From Candidatus Methylobacter oryzae (GTDB lineage: Bacteria; Pseudomonadota; Gammaproteobacteria; Methylococcales; Methylomonadaceae), in contig NZ_RYFG02000118.1 of the NCBI RefSeq assembly GCF_003994235.2, positions 1 through 64,000 of the forward strand: DNA of 64,000 bases. Reading direction: 5' to 3'. Position 1 is the stretch's first letter, and every line of letters starts with the position of its first letter. Positions 26,066 to 34,971 of the stretch are shown in pieces. The translations under genes and the position numbers were made by a program. Below the pieces are notes generated by a model. That model did no database searches. It was given only the letters and a program-made list of their open reading frames with translations, and had not been told where the DNA came from.

Positions 26066-26905
26066 CTATTTTAAATAGCTGTTCACCGCCAGCGTCAAAA
26101 TAAAATCGGTTTCAATCTCAAGTTCCGCAGCTTCTTTAATAGCTTGCTGGGCGCTTTCATTGGTTCGCCATGCAAAGGGCGTCATTTGTAACAGGGCGAT
26201 TCTTTGTTGCGAATCCGGCGTGATCTTATAACTGACGCGCTGCATGTCGATGCGCTCAAAGCCTTGCGGCAGGGTGCTTTCCAGCGCATGTTCCTTGACT
26301 TCGTTGTAGATGAACTTCTTCAACTGCCATAGATGCCTCGGTCCCGGCGTTACGGTCAGCAACAGGCCGGACGCTTTCATCACCCGTTTCAGTTCGTCAT
26401 CGTTTGACGGAGCGAATACCCTCAGCACCAAATCAAAATAGTGATCCGCATAAGGCAAACGGTTTGAGCTTGCGACGATAAAGCGGGCATCAGGCTGCTT
26501 CTTGGCGGCAGCGGCGACCGCGAATTTGGCAATATCGACACCGTGCAGCATGATCGTGCTTGCGCAGTTAGCTTCAATTTTCCGGTTGTAATAACCTTCG
26601 CCGCAGCCTAAATCCAGCAGACGTTGGGGGTCGTGTGCAGCGATCATCGTCGCCACCGCTTTAGCCATCGGCTCATAGAAACCTGCTTCCAAAAACTCGC
26701 GTCTGGCCTGCACCATCTGTTTATTATCGCCGGGTTCGATGGAATGCTTATGCTGCACCGGTAAAAGATTCAGATAGCCTTCTTTCGCAATATCAAAATG
26801 ATGGTTGTTTTCGCAAGCATAACTTTTAGCCGATGGAGTTAGCTGTAGCGAGGCCGCGCAAATTGGGCATAAATAGCAAGAAAAGGGATCGTGAATTTGA
26901 TGCAT
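26066..26905 (-). CDS. rlmA: 23S rRNA (guanine-N1)-methyltransferase RlmA
   Basis: A 279-residue rRNA methyltransferase that modifies G745-type sites in 23S rRNA (or G748, the TlrB type). The N-terminal zinc site is visible: CYLCPIC, then CENNHHFDIAKEGYLNLLP with the third cysteine and histidine. The SAM-binding motif I is LLDLGCGEGYYNR. The family phrase VRVFAPSNDDELKRV is represented by LRVFAPSNDDELKRV. I start at the ATG at 26905 (MHQIHDPFSC), close to the usual N-terminus; an upstream TTG at 26938 is less likely. Confidence 0.92.
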   Translation of the reverse strand: MHQIHDPFSCYLCPICAASLQLTPSAKSYACENNHHFDIAKEGYLNLLPVQHKHSIEPGDNKQMVQARREFLEAGFYEPMAKAVATMIAAHDPQRLLDLGCGEGYYNRKIEANCASTIMLHGVDIAKFAVAAAAKKQPDARFIVASSNRLPYADHYFDLVLRVFAPSNDDELKRVMKASGLLLTVTPGPRHLWQLKKFIYNEVKEHALESTLPQGFERIDMQRVSYKITPDSQQRIALLQMTPFAWRTNESAQQAIKEAAELEIETDFILTLAVNSYLK

Positions 26906-26973
26906 GTACGTTGGGACTTTTACCGGCCGGGCCGTCAAAAGTTTCAGATGAGGAAAGATCGTTTTGAATGAAA

Positions 26974-27001
26974 GACAGGGTCAACTTAAGTTAACCCTGT
27001 C
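26974..27001 (-). terminator. Hairpin downstream of the SmbP-like gene
   Basis: GACAGGGT and ACCCTGTC arms enclose AACTT/AAGTT, giving a near-perfect 28-base palindrome with one mismatched pair. Read on the minus strand it is followed by TTT only, so it is a weak intrinsic terminator candidate for the 27411-27079 gene. Confidence 0.45.
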
Positions 27002-27024
27002 TCAGCTAAAAGCCGGATCTACTG

Positions 27025-27083
27025 ATTTACCCAAAGGGCATAAGTAGGGTTTGAGCAGGCAGACTGCCCAACTCAGCTTTAGA
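27025..27083 (-). repeat. Two-hairpin dispersed repeat, copy 2
   Basis: Minus-strand copy. It starts CTAAAGCTGAGTTGGGCAG; stem 1 has one changed base relative to other copies. The TAA stop of the SmbP-like gene (27081-27079) is part of the repeat, matching the way copy 1 supplies the phhB stop. Confidence 0.85.
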
Positions 27084-27411
27084 TTGACTTGAAAAAGCCT
27101 AATGCTTTGTTTAATTCGGCAATAGCTTTGGGTTCATCGGCACTCTTACCGATGATTTGCGCTTTAATAAGGCTATCGACACCTTGTTTTACAGCGGCTT
27201 CGTGGCCTGCGATGCCTTCAGCAGCAGTGCGTGCCGCTTTTTCATGTGCATAAGCGCCATTGAAATCGTGTTTGTTGATTTCGGCGATAGCTTCTTCGAT
27301 GTGAGCGATAACTTCATTTGCTTTTGCATCTTCAGCCAAAGCAACGGTGCTAGCACCTAAAGAAATAGCCATAGAGAAACCGAGTACTGCTTTTTTGATT
27401 AAATTCATCAT
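27079..27411 (-). CDS. SmbP-like small periplasmic metal-binding protein
   Basis: A 110-residue exported protein. MMNLIKKAVLGFSMAISLGA and TVALAED form a signal peptide, with cleavage likely after ALA. The mature part has repeated helical HIEEAIAE, AYAHEKAARTAAEG and GHEAAVKQG units with regularly placed histidine and acidic residues, as in the copper-binding SmbP of Nitrosomonas. Histidines are few here (four or five), so strong metal binding is uncertain. I use the ATG at 27411 with AGG 5 bases before. The longer frame to 27498 adds a non-signal extension. Confidence 0.7.
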   Translation of the reverse strand: MMNLIKKAVLGFSMAISLGASTVALAEDAKANEVIAHIEEAIAEINKHDFNGAYAHEKAARTAAEGIAGHEAAVKQGVDSLIKAQIIGKSADEPKAIAELNKALGFFKSI

Positions 27412-27908
27412 GTACCTATGAAGTGTTTTGGTGTGCTTTCCAGATTTTTTCTGAAAATTAATGATTGAAAGGGAACATTGCCTTTCAGTGCTTATCATAT
27501 ACGAATAAACGATCTCTTATTAAAAAATATGTCCTAAGTAGACGGGCTGGCGCTATTTATCCTGCTATCGTTCTGGTTGTTGTATTCTATTAACTATTGA
27601 TAAATTAATAGAATACATACGCGATGTTCGGCTTTTCATTGAGTGGCAAGCATGGCTGACTATTTTTAGCGGACATCCTTTAAGTTTCCCTAAAACGGTC
27701 GTGGACGGTAAAGAACTGGAAGGCGATACTGAAACCATCTATCATAAGCTTCACTCCCAGGTCGATTTAGTGGTTTTTCCGGTTGGCTATCTTGCACTTG
27801 GGAGGTCAAAAAGGCGCTGAAAAAGTGCTATTCATAGGATTAATTGGAGATAAGCCGATTTAAATTGCGATTCAATTTAAGGAGCGCTTCAAACAATACC
27901 GCATCTCT
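27412..27908. other. Intergenic region with a hairpin and a possible gene remnant
   Basis: About 500 bases between divergent genes. A perfect 13-bp inverted repeat (TGTATTCTATTAA, 11-base loop, reverse arm) lies at 27581-27617. After it, one plus-strand frame stays open without an ATG from about 27614 to the TGA at 27817-27819, reading e.g. FIEWQAWLTIFSGHPL and LVVFPVGYLALG. It looks protein-like but I recognise no family; it may be a decayed gene. AGGAG at about 27880 is too far from the next ATG to serve it well. Confidence 0.4.
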
Positions 27909-29462
27909 ATGAGCGAAATAGATTTCTGTACACAGTTGTTGTGGGATGCTGCCTCGCAAACTATTGCCAGTCCAGGCGCGAGCCATTGCTGGCACCGGCT
28001 GGCGAATTGTTATCTGCAAGTCGATGATGAATCTGTTAAAAAGGCGCTAGTAGAGCATTTATTAACACAAACGCCAACTGAAGGTGTGGCGGGATTCCTG
28101 CGCGCTACTTGGCTGACTTCGATGATGCGCGATAATGCTCACCTCGCAGAAGCAGGCCGTATTGTCCAGGACATCATGCCGATTGATCCTGACCGTCTGG
28201 CTACGTTTCTGGCGTTTGCCTGGGGGAATTTGTTGGCTAGCCCAAACGATAGGCGAACATTTACACAAGTCGTTCGAAATGCATTTTTTCCGGAAATCTT
28301 GCATAAATTGGGACAGCATATAACAGTGCGTCTTCCCGTCCGCAAAATTGAACGAGTGCGGAAAGTTGCCATAGTTTCTCCCTATCTAAGCCGCTATCCG
28401 CATGCGCCAACCGCAATGGTTCTGAATCAGGCGCGTATATTGGTAGAACAGGGACTGCAAGTCGAGATATTTTCCTGCCGCGATCTTTCTGTATCAGGAA
28501 TGGAATATTTCCTCGGTGTTAAAGAAGCGACTGCTGTGCCTGTGTTTGACCCGGGGCAGTGGGGCTCGTATTGCCTGTCTGGGGTAAGGGTGCGCCAGGG
28601 TGTCGAAAGTTTTTCGGTGATGGCTCGGTGGGCCGAGATATTAAAGCATATCGCGGTATTTGATCCTGATCTTGTGTTATCCGTTGGTTTTTTTTCACCC
28701 CTCGTAGCGCCGCTATTTAAAGTGCGTCCTGTATTGGGGTTAAACGTTCATTCTGTTGCACCATTGGATCAGGTTGACGTATGGCTCTGCGCATCGCCGG
28801 AAGATGCAGGCAGCACCGATAGTGAATGGGGTTCCAGCAGTGTCGGGTGGTATCATCCTTATCGAATTCGGCGTAGGCCGGCTGCGTCAGTGCTGTCGCG
28901 CCGGAAACTCGGCTTGTCCGAAACGGCACTGGTACTAATCAGTGTCGGAGATCGATTGGAAGGGGAAATCGGCGGGGCGTGGGCGGTTCGCATGCTTGAT
29001 CTGCTCAAGAATTATCCTAATGTCACATGGCTGCTGGTCGGTGGCATTGGAAAGATGCCGACGGCATTGACGCAGGCGCCGGTATCGCAAGTTCGGACAT
29101 TGAGTTGGCATGGGGATATTCCTGCCTTGCTCCAATGCAGTGATATTTATGTTAATCCGCCTCGTATGGGCGGTGGTTTCAGTGTGGCGGAAGCGATGGC
29201 GGAAGGGTTGCCGGTGATCGCTTATGCTGATTCGGACGGCGGTCTAAAAGTCGGTGCTGCAGCGGTTGCCAGTGATGCGGATTACTTTTCAAAACTTGCC
29301 GCATTAATCGCCAGTGTCGACCTGCGGAAGCAGGAAGGAGAAGAAATGCGTGCGCTCTTTTCAGCTAAGCTTGACCTTGATCAATCCGGGGCAAGCCTGT
29401 TAGCGGCTTGCGATTTTACTCTTGAGCGTTTTATGCAGCGTACTAAGCCAGCGTCTTCTTGA
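27909..29462 (+). CDS. Glycosyltransferase, GT4-like
   Basis: A 517-residue protein. The C-terminal half has the GT-B donor domain: VLISVGDRLEGEIGG, YPNVTWLLVGGIGKMP, the HGDIPALLQCSDIYVNPPRMGGGFSVAEAMAEGLPVIAYADSDGG region containing the conserved EAMAEGLPV nucleotide-sugar site. The first 120 residues are helical and may be a helper domain. Cytoplasmic, no signal peptide. Its 3' end overlaps the convergent acyltransferase gene by 20 bases. The adjacent NeuD-like acyltransferase suggests a role in surface glycan or glycolipid assembly, which is an inference. The ribosome site is weak. Confidence 0.8.
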   Translation: MSEIDFCTQLLWDAASQTIASPGASHCWHRLANCYLQVDDESVKKALVEHLLTQTPTEGVAGFLRATWLTSMMRDNAHLAEAGRIVQDIMPIDPDRLATFLAFAWGNLLASPNDRRTFTQVVRNAFFPEILHKLGQHITVRLPVRKIERVRKVAIVSPYLSRYPHAPTAMVLNQARILVEQGLQVEIFSCRDLSVSGMEYFLGVKEATAVPVFDPGQWGSYCLSGVRVRQGVESFSVMARWAEILKHIAVFDPDLVLSVGFFSPLVAPLFKVRPVLGLNVHSVAPLDQVDVWLCASPEDAGSTDSEWGSSSVGWYHPYRIRRRPAASVLSRRKLGLSETALVLISVGDRLEGEIGGAWAVRMLDLLKNYPNVTWLLVGGIGKMPTALTQAPVSQVRTLSWHGDIPALLQCSDIYVNPPRMGGGFSVAEAMAEGLPVIAYADSDGGLKVGAAAVASDADYFSKLAALIASVDLRKQEGEEMRALFSAKLDLDQSGASLLAACDFTLERFMQRTKPASS

Positions 29463-30123
29463 ACTTGGCAGGAATTCCCACCACCAGCACATTCGCGGGA
29501 ACGTCGGCGGTTACCACGGCACCGGCACCAATGAAAGCTTGATCTCCAACCACGAGCCGTTCTATTAATGTCGCGCCGATTGCGATTGTGACTCCGTGCC
29601 CGATATTTGATAATCCACCCAGATTACTGCCGGGCTGAACGCGTGAGAACGCGCCGATATGTGTGTCATGCCCGATAGTTACGCCGCGATTGACAAATAC
29701 ATGTTCGGCTAATCGCGCACCCGGACCTATGACGCTGTTGGCTCCGACGAATACGCCTTCGGCCAGCGATGCTAGCGGCGATACGTAAGCACTGGGATGA
29801 ATCAGCGTATGAAAACGCAAGTCGAAGCGCTCCTTTAATTTATTTGCCAGAACAGCGCGTGTTGGCGTTGTCGGTCCAAGCAAATATAACTCTTCTGCCA
29901 AAACAGGTTTGAAATCATCAATATGTTCGACGACAGGGGGAGGACAGATACCTTCCAATGCCGAGAGCCGTGCTGCCAGGCTAATATCCCGTTCACCTGT
30001 TTCTTCCGGTAGATCGATGACAATTTTGCCCAGAGGAATTTTATTTGCCAAGGCGCAGTCGAACAGGTCGGACAAAATATTGCTGACGCCAAAAATGACA
30101 AGCCGTTGCGGTGCGGTGCTCAT
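29443..30123 (-). CDS. NeuD/PglD-like hexapeptide-repeat acyltransferase
   Basis: A 226-residue sugar O- or N-acyltransferase. The N-terminal 80 residues form a PglD-type Rossmann domain (LVIFGVSNILSDLFDCA). The rest is a left-handed beta helix of hexapeptide repeats (LAEGVFVGANSVIGPGARLA, then HVFVNRGVTIGHDTHIGAFS), with the catalytic-type histidine in IGHDTHIG and the GVTIAIGATLI turn. Such enzymes acetylate amino sugars or sialic acids. It is translationally coupled to the upstream BKACE gene by a 4-base overlap. Confidence 0.85.
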   Translation of the reverse strand: MSTAPQRLVIFGVSNILSDLFDCALANKIPLGKIVIDLPEETGERDISLAARLSALEGICPPPVVEHIDDFKPVLAEELYLLGPTTPTRAVLANKLKERFDLRFHTLIHPSAYVSPLASLAEGVFVGANSVIGPGARLAEHVFVNRGVTIGHDTHIGAFSRVQPGSNLGGLSNIGHGVTIAIGATLIERLVVGDQAFIGAGAVVTADVPANVLVVGIPAKFKKTLA

Positions 30124-30968
30124 TGGGGCAAATCCAGGCTCAGCATTCTACGTACTGTTTGCGGGGTTGCAATAGCCCGATTCAAGGCTTCGGCCTGATT
30201 GATTACTCGCTGTACCAGCTGTGCATTAGTAGCCAGTTGCGTTCGCTCCTCATCCAACCATAAATTATCCTCCAGACCGACCCGAACGCCGTTTCCAAGC
30301 ACCACCCCCAACGCATTGGCGCGAGTTTGGAAGCGCCCGATGCCTGCTAATGACCAGATCGATTGGGGTGGCAGATCGTTAATGATGGTGGCTAGGTGCA
30401 GCAACGTGGCTTGGGCGGTGCTTGGATTGCCGAGCAGAATATTGAAGTAAAACGGAGGTGTGATCAGACCTTTATCGATCAGAATTTTCGCGAAGTTGAC
30501 CATGCCGGTGTCGAATACCTCCAGCTCCGGCCGGATGCCGCGTTCCTGCATGATCTTCGCAAGGAGGGTGATTGTTTTCGGGTCATTGACGCTGGCGCTG
30601 GTGGCAAAGTTCATCGATCCCAGTGTCAAGCTTGCCATGTCGGGTTTGAAACGGCCCTCTAAATAAAGAGCGGTTGCGCGACGTTCGGCTTCATTTATCA
30701 GGCGGCCTGAGGTGGAGACGATAACGACAATTTCCGGATTGCTGGTGCGTACCTCGTCGATAATTCTTTCGTAAACAGTAAGGGCTTCTGTTGGTGTTCC
30801 ATCTTCGGCGCGCGCATGGAGATGCACCATGGACACGCCGAGAGCAGCGCAACGGGCAACATCGGCGCCAATTTCTTGCGGCGTCAGAGGTACATAACAG
30901 GATTGCATGCGTGTAGGCACCATGCCTGTTGGCGCAAGATTAATAATCAGAGGTTGCATATGCGCCAT
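30120..30968 (-). CDS. BKACE family (DUF849) beta-keto acid cleavage enzyme
   Basis: A 282-residue TIM-barrel enzyme of the 3-keto-5-aminohexanoate cleavage (Kce/BKACE) family, which condenses a beta-keto acid with acetyl-CoA. Metal ligands are recognisable: the HLHAR motif (MVHLHARAEDGTPT) near residue 47 and an E in the C-terminal VGLEDNLW segment. The APTG and VIVSTSGR strands also fit. Its substrate is not the lysine intermediate for certain, because other lysine-fermentation genes are absent. The ATG overlaps with neither neighbour upstream; a start at MQPLIINLAPTG three codons in is also possible. Confidence 0.85.
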   Translation of the reverse strand: MAHMQPLIINLAPTGMVPTRMQSCYVPLTPQEIGADVARCAALGVSMVHLHARAEDGTPTEALTVYERIIDEVRTSNPEIVVIVSTSGRLINEAERRATALYLEGRFKPDMASLTLGSMNFATSASVNDPKTITLLAKIMQERGIRPELEVFDTGMVNFAKILIDKGLITPPFYFNILLGNPSTAQATLLHLATIINDLPPQSIWSLAGIGRFQTRANALGVVLGNGVRVGLEDNLWLDEERTQLATNAQLVQRVINQAEALNRAIATPQTVRRMLSLDLPQ

Positions 30969-31032
30969 ATTATTAGATACCGGGTTGGGCTGGAACGGTA
31001 TCAGCCCAACCTCGGTAAACAGCTATGCTTAA

Positions 31033-31440
31033 TTACGCGCTAACCTGGGCAATCCAGTCTTGCAGGTTGTAATAGTTGGTGATGCGGGCGACTTTGTTAT
31101 CGCGAATTTCAAAAAAAGCGCCGGCAGGCAGGCGGTATTTTTGGCCTTTTGCTTCCGGCAGGCCTTCGTCGGTTTCCAAGTATTCGCCCAGTACGACGAA
31201 TTCGGCAGCGGCGCGTTTGCCGTCGGCTGTCGCCATGATGACCATGTCGACCAACTCTTCTTTATAGCTGTCGTTCATGCCGCCCATGAAGTTGCGGAAT
31301 GCGTCCTTGCCGGTTTCGCGTTTGCCTTGGTTGATGTCGTGGATCACGTCGTCGGTCAACAGGTTCAGGAACGTGTCCATGTCTCCGGCGTTGAATGCGG
31401 CGTAGTAGTTTTCGATCAGTTTAATGCTTTCTTGGTTCAT
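31033..31440 (-). CDS. NTF2-like/SnoaL-like protein
   Basis: A 135-residue cone-shaped NTF2-like fold protein. The start (MNQESIKLIENYYAAFNAGD) and then MDTFLNLLTDDVIHDINQG are classic for the SnoaL/ketosteroid-isomerase-like superfamily. The GKDAFRNFM helix and the C-terminal DNKVARITNYYNLQDWI strand complete the fold. Such proteins bind small hydrophobic ligands or act as isomerases or hydratases. A ribosome site AGAG is 5 bases before the ATG. It lies 64 bases upstream of the BKACE gene on the same strand and may share its transcript; the ligand is unknown. Confidence 0.85.
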   Translation of the reverse strand: MNQESIKLIENYYAAFNAGDMDTFLNLLTDDVIHDINQGKRETGKDAFRNFMGGMNDSYKEELVDMVIMATADGKRAAAEFVVLGEYLETDEGLPEAKGQKYRLPAGAFFEIRDNKVARITNYYNLQDWIAQVSA

Positions 31441-31467
31441 AGCTCTTTTGTGGTTAATGTTAAAAAA

Positions 31468-31872
31468 TTAGATTGTCCTGACTTCGGCTAATAAGTCAGG
31501 ATGGCGGTCAAGTACCTTAAGCAGTTTTATCAGCGCCAAAGGCGGCTTGGTTTTACCGTTTTCGTAGCGCGAGAATGCATTGACTCCTCCGCCAAAAATT
31601 TCTGCCGCTTCGCGCTGGTCAAGATTGAGTTTTTTGCGAACGCCGGCGATAAAGCTTGGATCAACGATTGTTGCGTTTACTTGCTTGTTGAATTCCCGCA
31701 TTAAAGCACAGGTACGTTCGGCTTCGCTGCCGTCAAGAATCGCTTCGCCGCAAGCCGGGCAAAAATCACCTGTCACATCGGGGAGAATTGTCGATTCGCC
31801 TTTGTAGGTGTAGGGCATGTCGCGAGCGTCATGCACCAGCTCTGTTTCAGCACATATTGGACATTTCATCAT
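31468..31872 (-). CDS. mqsA: MqsA-type antitoxin
   Basis: A 134-residue antitoxin and repressor. The N-terminal zinc domain has CPIC and CPAC pairs, and the C-terminal helix-turn-helix (LDQREAAEIFGGGVNAFSRYENGKTKPP) binds DNA. This is the same two-domain plan as E. coli MqsA. Its ATG overlaps the stop of mqsR by four bases, which keeps toxin and antitoxin coupled in the toxin-first order usual for this pair. It probably binds the palindrome at 32174-32190. Confidence 0.9.
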   Translation of the reverse strand: MMKCPICAETELVHDARDMPYTYKGESTILPDVTGDFCPACGEAILDGSEAERTCALMREFNKQVNATIVDPSFIAGVRKKLNLDQREAAEIFGGGVNAFSRYENGKTKPPLALIKLLKVLDRHPDLLAEVRTI

Positions 31873-32165
31873 AGCTCCTTAAACGACACGATCAGCACAT
31901 CATCGATGACTGTCAGTTTCAGATAAACTTCTCCGGCCGATGTGTTAGGCCTGTATACATCCTGCCGGATTTTGTGGTCGGCGTGCGCGGTCATGCTTTT
32001 GTAAAAATCCTTAGCGGTTAACGACATGACCACATCGATCATTTTCTCAAAAGAAAAGCCGAGCGCCTCGGCACCGGCCAGCGCGGATAAAGTCGTGCGA
32101 ACTTTATCCGCTGCGATCATGGATTTCACCACAGTTAACTTGTAGTGCGGCGTGGCTTTCTCCAT
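31869..32165 (-). CDS. mqsR: MqsR-type mRNA interferase toxin
   Basis: A 98-residue toxin of the RelE-like MqsR family, which cuts mRNA at GCU/GCN sites in relatives. The visible core is LGFSFEKMIDVVMSLTAKDFYKSM, then HKIRQDVYRPNTSAGEVYLKL with the basic and tyrosine residues of the active surface, and the final strand VLIVSFKE. Length equals the E. coli protein. The gene is toxin-first in an operon with mqsA. Confidence 0.92.
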   Translation of the reverse strand: MEKATPHYKLTVVKSMIAADKVRTTLSALAGAEALGFSFEKMIDVVMSLTAKDFYKSMTAHADHKIRQDVYRPNTSAGEVYLKLTVIDDVLIVSFKEL

Positions 32166-32173
32166 GAATATTA

Positions 32174-32190
32174 TTAACCTAGTTGGTTAA
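32174..32190. promoter_or_regulatory. Likely MqsA operator
   Basis: A perfect inverted repeat TTAACC-5 bases-GGTTAA sits 9 bases upstream of the mqsR start. E. coli MqsA binds AACCT..AGGTT palindromes in the same position, so this is the expected autoregulatory site. Confidence 0.7.
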
Positions 32191-32210
32191 ATATGGCAAG
32201 TTGCGCCGGA

Positions 32211-33875
32211 TCAATCTTTTTCAAAGCTGTCCCGCAACGTGACGGTCCGGTTGAACACCAGCTTGCCGCCGGCGCTGTCTATCGCGTCCAGGCAGAAGTA
32301 GCCGGTGCGTTCGAATTGGTAGCGGTTGTCGGGATCGGCAGTGCCGAGGCTGGCTTCGACGCGGCAATCGGTCAGCACTTCCAATGAATCGGGGTTGATT
32401 ACATCAAGGAAGTTAGGTTCATTGTCCGGATTCGGCACGCTGAACAAGCGGTTGTACAAACGCAGTTCGGCCGGGTGCGAGTGTTGCTCGGAAACCCAGT
32501 GGATCACGCCTTTGACTTTGCGGCCTTCCGGGTTCTTGCCTAGCGTATCGGGATCGTAGCTGCAACGCAGTTCGACGATGTTGCCGTCGGCGTCTTTGAC
32601 GATTTCGTTGCATTTGATTACGTAAGAGCCGCGTAAACGGACTTCGCCGCCTTCGACCAAACGTTTGTATTTTGGCGGCGGCACTTCGGCAAAATCATCG
32701 CGTTCGATCAATACGACTTTTGAGAACGGCACGATGCGCTTGCCCATTTCCGGTTTTTGCGGATGGTTGCTGACTTCCAGTTGTTCAACCTGGTTTTCAG
32801 GATAATTATCAATGACGACGCGCAACGGTTGCAGTACCGCCATGGCTCGGAGCGCGTTTTCGTTCAGGTCTTCGCGTATGCAGTATTCCAGCACGCCCAT
32901 TTCGATCCAGGAGTTTTGTTTGGTCAGGCCGATGCGCTCGCAGAAATCGCGGATCGCTTTCGGCGTGAATCCGGCGCGGCGCAAACCGGCAATCGTCGGC
33001 ATGCGCGGGTCGTCCCAGCCGTTAACGTGCTTTTCCATGACCAATTGGTTCAATTTGCGCTTGCTGACGATCGTGTATTCCAACTGCAAGCGGGCAAACT
33101 CGATTTGTTGCGGATGGCACGGGGTTTTGACCTCGTCCAGTACCCAGTCGTACAGCGGGCGATGGTCTTCGAATTCCAGCGTGCACAGCGAGTGAGTGAT
33201 GCCTTCCATCGCGTCGGAAATGCAATGCGTGTAGTCGTACATCGGGTAGATGCACCAGTCGTCGCCGGTGCGTTGATGATGCACGCGGCGAATCCGGTAT
33301 ATGGCCGGGTCGCGCATGTTCATGTTCGGCGACGCCATGTCGATTTTGGCGCGCAATACATATTGGCCGTCGGCAAACTCGCCGGCACGCATGCGTTGGA
33401 ACAAGTCGAGGTTTTCTTCAATAGAACGGCTGCGGTCCGGGCTTTCCTTGCCGGGCTCGGTTAAAGTGCCGCGATAAGCGCGGATTTCTTCGGCCGACAG
33501 GCTGTCAACATAGGCTTGGCCTTGCTTAATCAATTGCACCGCATAGTCGTACAGTTGCTCGAAATAATCCGACGCGTGGCACAACTCCGACCATTCGAAA
33601 CCCAGCCAGCTAACGTCGCGCTTGATCGACTCGACGTATTCGTCGCTTTCTTTTTCCGGGTTGGTGTCGTCGAAGCGCAGATTGCAGCGGCCGTTGTATT
33701 CGGCGGCGATACCGAAATTCAGGCAGATCGATTTGGCGTGGCCGATATGTAGGTAGCCGTTGGGTTCCGGCGGGAAACGAGTCACGACTTTGCCGTCGTT
33801 TTTATTGTTTTTCAGGTCATTGTTGATGATCTGGCGGATAAAATTTGGCCCAGGTTGATTTTCGTTTGTAGACAT
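32211..33875 (-). CDS. glnS: Glutaminyl-tRNA synthetase
   Basis: A 554-residue class I aminoacyl-tRNA synthetase. The HIGH motif appears as [20 protein letters not shown] near residue 40 and the KMSKS-like motif as [12 protein letters not shown] near residue 272. FDDTNPEKE and the catalytic-core and anticodon-binding beta-barrels follow. Length matches E. coli GlnS (554). Presence of GlnS rather than the indirect gatCAB route fits a gammaproteobacterium. The start [13 protein letters not shown] agrees with family N-termini. It is 46 bases from mqsR and appears to have its own promoter. Confidence 0.97.
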   Translation of the reverse strand: MSTNENQPGPNFIRQIINNDLKNNKNDGKVVTRFPPEPNGYLHIGHAKSICLNFGIAAEYNGRCNLRFDDTNPEKESDEYVESIKRDVSWLGFEWSELCHASDYFEQLYDYAVQLIKQGQAYVDSLSAEEIRAYRGTLTEPGKESPDRSRSIEENLDLFQRMRAGEFADGQYVLRAKIDMASPNMNMRDPAIYRIRRVHHQRTGDDWCIYPMYDYTHCISDAMEGITHSLCTLEFEDHRPLYDWVLDEVKTPCHPQQIEFARLQLEYTIVSKRKLNQLVMEKHVNGWDDPRMPTIAGLRRAGFTPKAIRDFCERIGLTKQNSWIEMGVLEYCIREDLNENALRAMAVLQPLRVVIDNYPENQVEQLEVSNHPQKPEMGKRIVPFSKVVLIERDDFAEVPPPKYKRLVEGGEVRLRGSYVIKCNEIVKDADGNIVELRCSYDPDTLGKNPEGRKVKGVIHWVSEQHSHPAELRLYNRLFSVPNPDNEPNFLDVINPDSLEVLTDCRVEASLGTADPDNRYQFERTGYFCLDAIDSAGGKLVFNRTVTLRDSFEKD

Positions 33876-33938
33876 TGAGTTTTTATCGGTTATTGATGTG
33901 AATTGGCGTCAATTATACATTGAATGGATATTGTGGAG

Positions 33939-34781
33939 CTATTCGTTAGCCAAGGTCTGTATCCGGCAAAAGCCTTGGCCGTCGTTACCTAAAACATCGG
34001 CCAACCAAGGCAGAACCTGTCTCATTTCCGCGGCTAAAGTCCAAGGCGGGTTGATCACAATCATGCCGCTGGCGGTCATGCCGTGTTCGTTGCTGTCGGC
34101 CCGTATGCCCAGTTCGAATAACTGGATATTTTTGATGCCCGTTGCTTGCAGGGCGTGCTCTAGTTCCTGATTTCGACGGCGGTCGACGACCGGATACCAC
34201 AGCGCGTAAGTGCCGGTGGCGAAGCGTTTGTGCATCGCGGCCAGCGATTCTACAACCTGTTGGTAATCGCTTTTGATTTCGTAGGAAGGATCAATTAACA
34301 CGAAGCCCCGGCGTTCGAACGGCGGCAATAACTTCAAACCGGCGTTTAAACCGTCGGCGTGAGCAATATGGATACGCTTGTCTTTATCGAGGGCAGCCGT
34401 TAACAGCTTTATTTCGGTATTATGCAGTTCAAATAAGCACAAGCGGTCTTTCTCGCGCAGCAATTGCTTTGTAATCAACGGCGAGCCGGGGTAGCGCGTT
34501 AATTTGCCGGTGTTGTTGAAGCGTTTGATCAGGCTGACGTAGTGGGCGACAAGCTCCGGTAAGTCATTGCAGTTCCATAGTTTGCCGATGCCGGTATCAA
34601 ATTCCCGGTTTTTTAATGCATATTCACTGTCCAGCTCGTATCTTCCGGGGCCCGCATGGGTATCGATGCAGCAAAAAGGCTTATCTTTCTTTTTTAAGTA
34701 TTCAACGCTTTGTATCAGGATAATGTGTTTTAAAACGTCGGCAAAATTGCCGGCATGAAAGGAGTGTCGGTAGCTGAGCAT
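33939..34781 (-). CDS. rlmJ: 23S rRNA (adenine-N6)-methyltransferase RlmJ
   Basis: A 280-residue enzyme methylating A2030 in 23S rRNA. The N-terminus MLSYRHSFHAGNFADVLKHI and the THAGPGRYEL motif are diagnostic of RlmJ. The catalytic motif, usually DPPYE, reads LIDPSYEIKSDY here, a proline-to-serine change worth noting; the aspartate and tyrosine are kept. The C-terminal VVDRRRNQELEHAL part fits. Length equals E. coli RlmJ. Confidence 0.95.
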   Translation of the reverse strand: MLSYRHSFHAGNFADVLKHIILIQSVEYLKKKDKPFCCIDTHAGPGRYELDSEYALKNREFDTGIGKLWNCNDLPELVAHYVSLIKRFNNTGKLTRYPGSPLITKQLLREKDRLCLFELHNTEIKLLTAALDKDKRIHIAHADGLNAGLKLLPPFERRGFVLIDPSYEIKSDYQQVVESLAAMHKRFATGTYALWYPVVDRRRNQELEHALQATGIKNIQLFELGIRADSNEHGMTASGMIVINPPWTLAAEMRQVLPWLADVLGNDGQGFCRIQTLANE

Positions 34782-34820
34782 GGTCGGATTAATTTTAATG
34801 ATTCAGTATTTGGCAGGAAT

Positions 34821-34922
34821 AGAACACGGATGACACGGATTAAACGGATAAACACGGATTTTAAAACGCAAACAAATTGGGGAGTGCTAAAAATCCGTGT
34901 AAATCCGTACTATCCGTGTTCC
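34821..34922. repeat. ATCCGTG-type long inverted repeat, copy 3
   Basis: Left arm GAACACGGATGACACGGAT, right arm AAATCCGT..ATCCGTGTTCC. It lies between rlmJ and the RMD1-family gene. The left 20 bases equal copy 1 almost exactly; the loop between the arms differs. Confidence 0.8.
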
Positions 34923-34971
34923 ATTTTCTGTGTACATTATTTAAAGCTGGTTCTGATTAAACCTTTATTTT

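Noticed and set aside
30120-30968. Lysine fermentation gene kce
   Set aside because: The family is broad (BKACE) and none of the other lysine-fermentation genes are near; only the family can be claimed.
32757-33464. A 235-codon plus-strand open frame opposite glnS
   Set aside because: An antisense shadow of a strongly conserved gene; no ribosome site and no recognisable motif.
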